A stretch of 64,000 bases of DNA from NCBI GenBank assembly GCA_949987565.1, contig OX465111.1, forward strand, positions 13,940,276-14,004,275, in the 5' to 3' direction. Below, in pieces: positions 54,501 through 64,000 of the stretch. The stretch is from Luidia sarsii. Its lineage: Eukaryota; Echinodermata; Asteroidea; Paxillosida; Luidiidae. The notes beneath the pieces are model-generated. The model made no database searches. It was not told the origin of the DNA and was given only the letters and a program-made list of their open reading frames with translations. The position numbers and the translations under genes are program-made. Every line of letters begins with the position of its first letter. Within the stretch, counting starts at the first letter, position 1.

Positions 54501-57500
54501 AGTTTTCGACACAAAATCAGTTTTCCCAGATTTCTCTGAAAATGACTCCTCAGGCATCTAAGAGCCCTCTGACATGGATCGGACTTTCGTTAGACCAGTT
54601 GAAGTCATTTTTGGCCCCCTAAAAAAAAACTAGATTTTTGGCCCGATTTCTGACATGTTCGACAGGTCCGCTCCTGTCAGAATTTTTAGTTTTCGACCCA
54701 AAATAAGTTTTCCCAGATTTCTCTGAAAATGACTCCTCAGGCATCAGAGAGCCCTCTGACACGGATCGGACTTTCGTTAGACCAGTTGAAGTCATTTTTG
54801 GCCCCCTCAAAAAAACTAGATTTTTGGCCCAATTTCTGACGTGTTCGACAGGTCCGCTCCTGTCAGAATTTTTAGTTTTCGACCCAAAATCAGTTTTCCC
54901 AGATTTCTCTGAAAATGACTCCTCAGGCATCTGAGAGCCCTCTGACATGGATCGGACTTTCGTTAGACCAGTTGAAGTCATTTTTGGCCCCCTTCAAAAA
55001 AACTAGATTTTTGGCCCGATTTCTGACGTGTTCGACAGGTCCGCTCCTGTCAGAAATTTCGGATTTCGACCCAAAATCAGTTTTCCCAGATTTCTCTGAA
55101 AATGACTCCTCAGGCATCTGAGAGCCCTCTGACATGGATCGGACTTTCGTTAGACCAGTTGAAGTCATTTTTGGCCCCCTCAAAAAAACTAGATTTTTGG
55201 CCCAATTTCTGACGTGTTCGACAGGTCCGCTCCTGTCAGAATTTTTGGTTTTCGACCCAAATTAAGTTTTCCCAGATTTCTCTGAAAATGACTCCTCAGG
55301 CATCAGAGAGCCCTCTGACACGGATCGGACTTTCGTTAGACTAGTTGAAGTCATTTTTGGCCCCCTCAAAAAAAGTAGATTTTTGGCCCAATTTCTGACG
55401 TGTTCGACAGGTCCGCTCCTGTCAGAATTTTTAGTTTTCGACCCAAAATCAGTTTTCCCAGATTTCTGTGAAAATGACTCCTCAGGCATCTGAGAGCCCT
55501 CTGACATGGATCGGACTTTCGTTAGACCAGTTGAAGTCATTTTTGGCCCCCTCAAAAAAACTAGATTTTTGGCCCAATTTCTGACGTGTTCGACAGGTCC
55601 GCTCCTGTCAGAATTTTTAGTTTTCGACCCAAAATAAGTTTTCCCAGATTTCTCTGAAAATGACTCCTCAGGCATCTGAGAGCCCTCTGACACGGATCGG
55701 ACTTTCGTTAGACCAGTTGAAGTCATTTTTGGCCCCCTCAAAAAACTAGATTTTTGGCCCAATTTCTGACGTGTTCGACAGGTCCGCTCCTGTCAGAAAT
55801 TTCGGATTTCGACCCAAAATCAGTTTTCCCAGATTTCTCTGAAAATGACTCCTCAGGCATCTGGGAGCCCTCTGACAAGGATCGGACTTTCGTTAGACCA
55901 GTTGAAGTCATTTTTGGCCCCCTCAAAAAAACTAGATTTTTGGTCCATTTTCTGACGTGTTCGACAGGTCCGCTCCTGTCAGAATTTTCGGTTTTCGACC
56001 CAAAATCAGTTTTCCCAGATTTCTCTGAAAATGACTCCTCAGGCATCTGAGAGCCCTCTGACACGGATCGGACTTTCGTTAGACCAGTCGAAGTCATTTT
56101 TGGCCCCCTCAAAAAAACTAGATTTTTGGCCCAATTTCTGACATGTTCGACAGGTCCGCTCCTGTCAGAAATTTCGGATTTCGACCCAAAATTAGTTTTC
56201 CCAGATTTCTCTGAAAATGACTCCTCAGGCATCTGAGAGCCCTCTGACATGGATCGGACTTTCGTTAGACCAGGTGAAGTCATTTTTGGCCCCCTCAAAA
56301 AAACTAGATTTTTGGCCCGATTTCTGACGTGTTCGACAGGTCCGCTCCTGTCAGAAATTTCGGATTTCGACCCAAAATCAGTTTTCCCAGATTTCTCTGA
56401 AAATGACTCCTCAGGCATCTGAGAGCCCTCTGACATGGATCGGACTTTCGTTAGACCAGGTGAAGTCATTTTTGGCCCCCTCAAAAAAACTAGATTTTTG
56501 GCCCGATTTCTGACGTGTTCGACAGGTCCGCTCCTGTCAGAAATTTCGGATTTCGACCCAAAATCAGTTTTCCCAGATTTCTCTGAAAATGACTCCTCAG
56601 GCATCTGAGAGCCCTCTGACATGGATCGGACTTTCGTTAGACCAGTCGAAGTCATTTTTGGCCCCCTCAAAAAAACTAGATTTTTGGCCCGATTTCTGAC
56701 GTGTTCGACAGGTCCGCTCCTGTCAGAAATTTCGGATTTCGACCCAAAATCAGTTTTCCCAGATTTCTCTGAAAATGACTCCTCAGGCATCTGAGAGCCC
56801 TCTGACATGGATCGGACTTTCGTTAGACCAGTTGAAGTCATTTTTGGCCCCCTCAAAAAAACTAGATTTTTGGCCCAATTTCTGACGTGTTCGACAGGTC
56901 CGCTCCTGTCAGAATTTTTGGTTTTCGACCCAAAATCAGTTATCCCAGATTTCTCTGAAAATGACTCCTCAGGCATCTGAGAGCCCTCTGACATGGATCG
57001 GACTTTCGTTAGACCAGTTGAAGTCATTTTTGGCCCCCTCAAAAAAACTAGATTTTTGGCCCGATTTCTGACGTGTTCGACAGGTCTGCTCCTGTCAGAA
57101 TTTTTAGTTTTCGACCCAAAATAAGTTTTCCCAGATTTCTCTGAAAATGACTCCTCAGGCATCTGAGAGCCCTCTGACACGGATCGGACTTTCGTTAGAC
57201 CAGTTGAAGTCATTTTTGGCCCCCTCAAAAAACTAGATTTTTGGCCCAATTTCTGACGTGTTCGACAGGTCCGCTCCTGTCAGAAATTTCGGATTTCGAC
57301 CCAAAATAAGTTTTCCCAGATTTCTCTGAAAATGACTCCTCAGGCATCTGGGAGCCCTCTGACAAGGATCGGACTTTCGTTAGACCAGTTGAAGTCATTT
57401 TTGGCCCCCTCAAAAAAACTAGATTTTTGGTCCATTTTCTGACGTGTTCGACATGTCCGCTCTTGTCAGAATTTTTAGTTTTCGACACAAAATCAGTTTT

Positions 57501-60500
57501 CCCAGATTTCTCTGAAAATGACTCCTCAGGCATCTGAGAGCCCTCTGACATGGATCGGACTTTCGTTAGACCAGTTGAAGTCATTTTTGGCCCCCTAAAA
57601 AAAAACTAGATTTTTGGCCCGATTTCTGACATGTTCGACAGGTCCGCTCCTGTCAGAATTTTTAGTTTTCGACCCAAAATAAGTTTTCCCAGATTTCTCT
57701 GAAAATGACTCCTCAGGCATCTGAGAGCCCTCTGACACGGATCGGACTTTCGTTAGACCAGTTGAAGTCATTTTTGGCCCCCTCAAAAAACTAGATTTTT
57801 GGCCCAATTTCTGACGTGTTCGACAGGTCCGCTCCTGTCAGAAATTTCGGATTTCGACCCAAAATAAGTTTTCCCAGATTTCTCTGAAAATGACTCCTCA
57901 GGCATCTGGGAGCCCTCTGACAAGGATCGGACTTTCGTTAGACCAGTTGAAGTCATTTTTGGCCCCCTCAAAAAAACTAGATTTTTGGTCCATTTTCTGA
58001 CGTGTTCGACATGTCCGCTCTTGTCAGAATTTTTAGTTTTCGACACAAAATCAGTTTTCCCAGATTTCTCTGAAAATGACTCCTCAGGCATCTGAGAGCC
58101 CTCTGACATGGATCGGACTTTCGTTAGACCAGTTGAAGTCATTTTTGGCCACCTAAAAAAAAACTAGATTTTTGGCCCGATTTCTGACATGTTCGACAGG
58201 TCCGCTCCTGTCAGAATTTTTAGTTTTCGACCCAAAATAAGTTTTCCCAGATTTCTCTGAAAATGACTCCTCAGGCATCTGAGAGCCCTCTGACAAGGAT
58301 CGGACTTTCGTTAGACCAGTTGAAGTCATTTTTGGCCCCCTCAAAAAAACTAGATTTTTGGTCCATTTTCTGACGTGTTCGACAGGTCCGCTCCTGTCAG
58401 AATTTTCGGTTTTCGACCCAAAATCAGTTTTCCCAGATTTCTCTGAAAATGACTCCTCAGGCATCTGAGAGCCCTCTGACATGGATCGGACTTTCGTTAG
58501 ACCAGTTGAAGTCATTTTTGGCCCCCTCAAAAAAACTAGATTTTTGGCCCAATTTCTGACGTGTTCGACAGGTCCGCTCCTGTCAGAATTTTTAGTTTTC
58601 GACCCAAAATCAGTTTTCCCAGATTTCTCTGAAAATGACTCCTCAGGCATCTGAGAGCCCTCTGACATGGATCGGACTTTCGTTAGACCAGTCGAAGTCA
58701 TTTTTGGCCCCCTCAAAAAAACTAGATTTTTGGCCCAATTTCTGACATGTTCGACACGTCCGCTCCTGTCAGAATTTTTAGTTTTCGACCCAAAATAAGT
58801 TTTCCCAGATTTCTCTGAAAATGACTCCTCAGGCATCTGAGAGCCCTCTGACACGGATCGGACTTTCGTTAGACTAGTTGAAGTCATTTTTGGCCCCCTC
58901 AAAAAAACTAGATTTTTGGCCCAATTTCTGACGTGTTCGACATGTCCGCTCTTGTCAGAATTTTTAGTTTTCGACACAAAATCAGTTTTCCCAGATTTCT
59001 CTGAAAATGACTCCTCAGGCATCTGAGAGCCCTCTGACATGGATCGGACTTTCGTTAGACCAGTTGAAGTCATTTTTGGCCCCCTCAAAAAAACTAGATT
59101 TTTGGCCCGATTTCTGACGTGTTCGACAGGTCTGCTCCTGTCAGAATTTTTAGTTTTCGACCCAAAATAAGTTTTCCCAGATTTCTCTGAAAATGACTCC
59201 TCAGGCATCTGAGAGCCCTCTGACACGGATCGGACTTTCGTTAGACCAGTTGAAGTCATTTTTGGCCCCCTCAAAAAACTAGATTTTTGGCCCAATTTCT
59301 GACGTGTTCGACAGGTCCGCTCCTGTCAGAAATTTCGGATTTCGACCCAAAATAAGTTTTCCCAGATTTCTCTGAAAATGACTCCTCAGGCATCTGGGAG
59401 CCCTCTGACAAGGATCGGACTTTCGTTAGACCAGTTGAAGTCATTTTTGGCCCCCTCAAAAAAACTAGATTTTTGGTCCATTTTCTGACGTGTTCGACAT
59501 GTCCGCTCCTGTCAGAATTTTTAGTTTTCGACCCAAAATAAGTTTTCCCAGATTTCTCTGAAAATGACTCCTCAGGCATCTGAGAGCCCTCTGACACGGA
59601 TCGGACTTTCGTTAGACCAGTTGAAGTCATTTTTGGCCCCCTCAAAAAACTAGATTTTTGGCCCAATTTCTGACGTGTTCGACAGGTCCGCTCCTGTCAG
59701 AAATTTCGGATTTCGACCCAAAATCAGTTTTCCCAGATTTCTCTGAAAATGACTCCTCAGGCATCTGGGAGCCCTCTGACAAGGATCGGACTTTCGTTAG
59801 ACCAGTTGAAGTCATTTTTGGCCCCCTCAAAAAAACTAGATTTTTGGTCCATTTTCTGACGTGTTCGACAGGTCCGCTCCTGTCAGAATTTTCGGTTTTC
59901 GACCCAAAATCAGTTTTCCCAGATTTCTCTGAAAATGACTCCTCAGGCATCTGAGAGCCCTCTGACACGGATCGGACTTTCGTTAGACCAGTCGAAGTCA
60001 TTTTTGGCCCCCTCAAAAAAACTAGATTTTTGGCCCAATTTCTGACATGTTCGACAGGTCCGCTCCTGTCAGAAATTTCGGATTTCGACCCAAAATTAGT
60101 TTTCCCAGATTTCTCTGAAAATGACTCCTCAGGCATCTGAGAGCCCTCTGACATGGATCGGACTTTCGTTAGACCAGGTGAAGTCATTTTTGGCCCCCTC
60201 AAAAAAACTAGATTTTTGGCCCGATTTCTGACGTGTTCGACAGGTCCGCTCCTGTCAGAAATTTCGGATTTCGACCCAAAATCAGTTTTCCCAGATTTCT
60301 CTGAAAATGACTCCTCAGGCATCTGAGAGCCCTCTGACATGGATCGGACTTTCGTTAGACCAGGTGAAGTCATTTTTGGCCCCCTCAAAAAAACTAGATT
60401 TTTGGCCCGATTTCTGACGTGTTCGACAGGTCCGCTCCTGTCAGAAATTTCGGATTTCGACCCAAAATCAGTTTTCCCAGATTTCTCTGAAAATGACTCC

Positions 60501-63500
60501 TCAGGCATCTGAGAGCCCTCTGACATGGATCGGACTTTCGTTAGACCAGTCGAAGTCATTTTTGGCCCCCTCAAAAAAACTAGATTTTTGGCCCGATTTC
60601 TGACGTGTTCGACAGGTCCGCTCCTGTCAGAAATTTCGGATTTCGACCCAAAATCAGTTTTCCCAGATTTCTCTGAAAATGACTCCTCAGGCATCTGAGA
60701 GCCCTCTGACATGGATCGGACTTTCGTTAGACCAGTTGAAGTCATTTTTGGCCCCCTCAAAAAAACTAGATTTTTGGCCCAATTTCTGACGTGTTCGACA
60801 GGTCCGCTCCTGTCAGAATTTTTGGTTTTCGACCCAAAATCAGTTATCCCAGATTTCTCTGAAAATGACTCCTCAGGCATCTGAGAGCCCTCTGACATGG
60901 ATCGGACTTTCGTTAGACCAGTTGAAGTCATTTTTGGCCCCCTCAAAAAAACTAGATTTTTGGCCCGATTTCTGACGTGTTCGACAGGTCTGCTCCTGTC
61001 AGAATTTTTAGTTTTCGACCCAAAATAAGTTTTCCCAGATTTCTCTGAAAATGACTCCTCAGGCATCTGAGAGCCCTCTGACACGGATCGGACTTTCGTT
61101 AGACCAGTTGAAGTCATTTTTGGCCCCCTCAAAAAACTAGATTTTTGGCCCAATTTCTGACGTGTTCGACAGGTCCGCTCCTGTCAGAAATTTCGGATTT
61201 CGACCCAAAATAAGTTTTCCCAGATTTCTCTGAAAATGACTCCTCAGGCATCTGGGAGCCCTCTGACAAGGATCGGACTTTCGTTAGACCAGTTGAAGTC
61301 ATTTTTGGCCCCCTCAAAAAAACTAGATTTTTGGTCCATTTTCTGACGTGTTCGACATGTCCGCTCTTGTCAGAATTTTTAGTTTTCGACACAAAATCAG
61401 TTTTCCCAGATTTCTCTGAAAATGACTCCTCAGGCATCTGAGAGCCCTCTGACATGGATCGGACTTTCGTTAGACCAGTTGAAGTCATTTTTGGCCCCCT
61501 AAAAAAAAACTAGATTTTTGGCCCGATTTCTGACATGTTCGACAGGTCCGCTCCTGTCAGAATTTTTAGTTTTCGACCCAAAATAAGTTTTCCCAGATTT
61601 CTCTGAAAATGACTCCTCAGGCATCTGAGAGCCCTCTGACACGGATCGGACTTTCGTTAGACCAGTTGAAGTCATTTTTGGCCCCCTCAAAAAACTAGAT
61701 TTTTGGCCCAATTTCTGACGTGTTCGACAGGTCCGCTCCTGTCAGAAATTTCGGATTTCGACCCAAAATAAGTTTTCCCAGATTTCTCTGAAAATGACTC
61801 CTCAGGCATCTGGGAGCCCTCTGACAAGGATCGGACTTTCGTTAGACCAGTTGAAGTCATTTTTGGCCCCCTCAAAAAAACTAGATTTTTGGTCCATTTT
61901 CTGACGTGTTCGACATGTCCGCTCTTGTCAGAATTTTTAGTTTTCGACACAAAATCAGTTTTCCCAGATTTCTCTGAAAATGACTCCTCAGGCATCTGAG
62001 AGCCCTCTGACATGGATCGGACTTTCGTTAGACCAGTTGAAGTCATTTTTGGCCCCCTAAAAAAAAACTAGATTTTTGGCCCGATTTCTGACATGTTCGA
62101 CAGGTCCGCTCCTGTCAGAATTTTTAGTTTTCGACCCAAAATAAGTTTTCCCAGATTTCTCTGAAAATGACTCCTCAGGCATCTGAGAGCCCTCTGACAA
62201 GGATCGGACTTTCGTTAGACCAGTTGAAGTCATTTTTGGCCCCCTCAAAAAAACTAGATTTTTGGTCCATTTTCTGACGTGTTCGACAGGTCCGCTCCTG
62301 TCAGAATTTTCGGTTTTCGACCCAAAATCAGTTTTCCCAGATTTCTCTGAAAATGACTCCTCAGGCATCTGAGAGCCCTCTGACATGGATCGGACTTTCG
62401 TTAGACCAGTTGAAGTCATTTTTGGCCCCCTCAAAAAAACTAGATTTTTGGCCCAATTTCTGACGTGTTCGACAGGTCCGCTCCTGTCAGAATTTTTAGT
62501 TTTCGACCCAAAATCAGTTTTCCCAGATTTCTCTGAAAATGACTCCTCAGGCATCTGAGAGCCCTCTGACATGGATCGGACTTTCGTTAGACCAGTCGAA
62601 GTCATTTTTGGCCCCCTCAAAAAAACTAGATTTTTGGCCCAATTTCTGACATGTTCGACACGTCCGCTCCTGTCAGAATTTTTAGTTTTCGACCCAAAAT
62701 AAGTTTTCCCAGATTTCTCTGAAAATGACTCCTCAGGCATCTGAGAGCCCTCTGACACGGATCGGACTTTCGTTAGACTAGTTGAAGTCATTTTTGGCCC
62801 CCTCAAAAAAACTAGATTTTTGGCCCAATTTCTGACGTGTTCGACATGTCCGCTCTTGTCAGAATTTTTAGTTTTCGACACAAAATCAGTTTTCCCAGAT
62901 TTCTCTGAAAATGACTCCTCAGGCATCTGAGAGCCCTCTGACATGGATCGGACTTTCGTTAGACCAGTTGAAGTCATTTTTGGCCCCCTCAAAAAAACTA
63001 GATTTTTGGCCCGATTTCTGACGTGTTCGACAGGTCTGCTCCTGTCAGAATTTTTAGTTTTCGACCCAAAATAAGTTTTCCCAGATTTCTCTGAAAATGA
63101 CTCCTCAGGCATCTGAGAGCCCTCTGACACGGATCGGACTTTCGTTAGACCAGTTGAAGTCATTTTTGGCCCCCTCAAAAAACTAGATTTTTGGCCCAAT
63201 TTCTGACGTGTTCGACAGGTCCGCTCCTGTCAGAAATTTCGGATTTCGACCCAAAATAAGTTTTCCCAGATTTCTCTGAAAATGACTCCTCAGGCATCTG
63301 GGAGCCCTCTGACAAGGATCGGACTTTCGTTAGACCAGTTGAAGTCATTTTTGGCCCCCTCAAAAAAACTAGATTTTTGGTCCATTTTCTGACGTGTTCG
63401 ACATGTCCGCTCTTGTCAGAATTTTTAGTTTTCGACACAAAATCAGTTTTCCCAGATTTCTCTGAAAATGACTCCTCAGGCATCTGAGAGCCCTCTGACA

Positions 63501-64000
63501 TGGATCGGACTTTCGTTAGACCAGTTGAAGTCATTTTTGGCCCCCTTAAAAAAAAACTAGATTTTTGGCCCGATTTCTGACATGTTCGACAGGTCCTGTC
63601 AGAATTTTTAGTTTTCGACCCAAAATAAGTTTTCCCAGATTTCTCTGAAAATGACTCCTCAGGCATCAGAGAGCCCTCTGACACGGATCGGACTTTCGTT
63701 AGACCAGTTGAAGTCATTTTTGGCCCCCTCAAAAAAACTAGATTTTTGGCCCAATTTCTGACGTGTTCGACAGGTCCGCTCCTGTCAGAATTTTTAGTTT
63801 TCGACCCAAAATCAGTTTTCCCAGATTTCTCTGAAAATGACTCCTCAGGCATCTGAGAGCCCTCTGACACGGATCGGACTTTCGTTAGACCAGTTGAAGT
63901 CATTTTTGGCCCCCTCAAAAAACTAGATTTTTGGCCCAATTTCTGACGTGTTCGACAGGTCCGCTCCTGTCAGAAATTTCGGATTTCGACCCAAAATAAG
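48595..64000 (-). repeat. 186-bp ORF-preserving satellite array (about 83 monomers, truncated by window end)
   Basis: A head-to-tail tandem array with unit length 186 bp; the first unit boundaries CTGAGAGCC fall at 48611, 48797, 48983 and 49169. Because 186 = 62 x 3, the minus strand stays open across many units, the longest run being 52189-54273 (694 codons). Each unit translates as MTSTGLTKVRSMSEGSQMPE through EHVRNWAKNLVFLRGPK. Monomers differ at a limited set of sites. All large frame breaks fall at the poly-A run (A6, A7, A8 or A9 after CCCCCT(C/T)) or at a 5-bp deletion. Each unit also contains TTCGACAGG/CCTGTCAGAA, able to form a hairpin. No CENP-B box is present. The repetitive peptide resembles no protein I know. 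It may be a centromeric, heterochromatic or gene-body satellite; coding function is doubtful. Confidence 0.97.
55600..63410 (-). repeat. Higher-order duplication: two 3,904-bp blocks of 21 monomers
   Basis: Block 1 (about 55,600-59,505) and block 2 (about 59,505-63,410) match at constant offset 3,904 bp, equal to 21 monomers minus 2 bp. Frame breaks and all monomer variants repeat in the same order: frames of 503, 119, 70, 119 and 380 codons recur at the same offset with identical translations. The only difference I noted is GGCCACCT (58148) against GGCCCCCT (62052). The junction lies inside a chimeric monomer near 59.5 kb. Confidence 0.9.

Noticed and set aside
48595..64000. Annotating each long satellite frame as a protein-coding gene
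   Set aside because: The frames follow directly from a 186-bp unit without stops, recur identically at 3,904-bp spacing and are cut by homopolymer changes. There is no splice or start context and no family similarity. Treated as a repeat, with the coding idea kept only as a finding.
48595..64000. CRISPR array
   Set aside because: The repeats are contiguous 186-bp units with no unique spacers, in a eukaryotic intron-rich context.

Overview
The window is eukaryotic nuclear DNA. Genes are split by many GT-AG introns, intergenic DNA is rich in foldback elements and minisatellites, and a telomere-like tract of the TTAGGG class is present. Gene content (a torsin, CFAP157, PIGC, two NmrA-like proteins, QTRT2), the frequent ACATGT palindromes and a Penelope-like retroelement relic suggest a marine invertebrate deuterostome such as an echinoderm. 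That placement is inference; the sequence does not name the species.

Layout. 1-9.6 kb is mostly non-coding (foldback elements, ACATGT arrays, CT microsatellite) with two weak first-exon candidates near 6.95 and 8.27 kb. 9.6-15.5 kb (+) is a five-exon torsin AAA+ ATPase whose first intron holds a Penelope-like relic. 17.4-24.4 kb (-) is an eight-exon CFAP157, whose introns carry six different minisatellites. 26.0-30.9 kb (+) is an eight-coding-exon PIGC, arranged head to head with CFAP157. 33.5-39.2 kb (-) and 42.0-43.5 kb (-) are two tandem NmrA-like genes with the same three-exon structure. The intron of the first contains an orphan plus-strand first exon with its own promoter-like sites, and a 0.6 kb telomere-like tract. 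45.9-47.07 kb holds TA-flanked palindromes, the larger 832 bp long. 47.1-48.1 kb (+) holds the first three coding exons of QTRT2. From about 48.6 kb to the window edge the DNA is one tandem satellite of about 83 monomers of 186 bp (62 codons), with a nearly perfect 3,904-bp higher-order duplication.

The genes are unrelated housekeeping or ciliary genes and form no pathway: ER/nuclear-envelope chaperone (torsin), motile cilium structure (CFAP157), GPI-anchor synthesis (PIGC), NADP-binding redox-sensor-like proteins (NmrA-like pair) and tRNA queuosine modification (QTRT2). The main points of interest are the ORF-preserving satellite inside the QTRT2 gene, exon-limited sequence homogenisation between the two NmrA-like paralogs, inverted minisatellites around CFAP157 exon 6, and an abundant foldback repeat carrying a hammerhead-like stem followed by GAAA. 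All coordinates and splice sites were read by eye; phases were checked by summing exon lengths.
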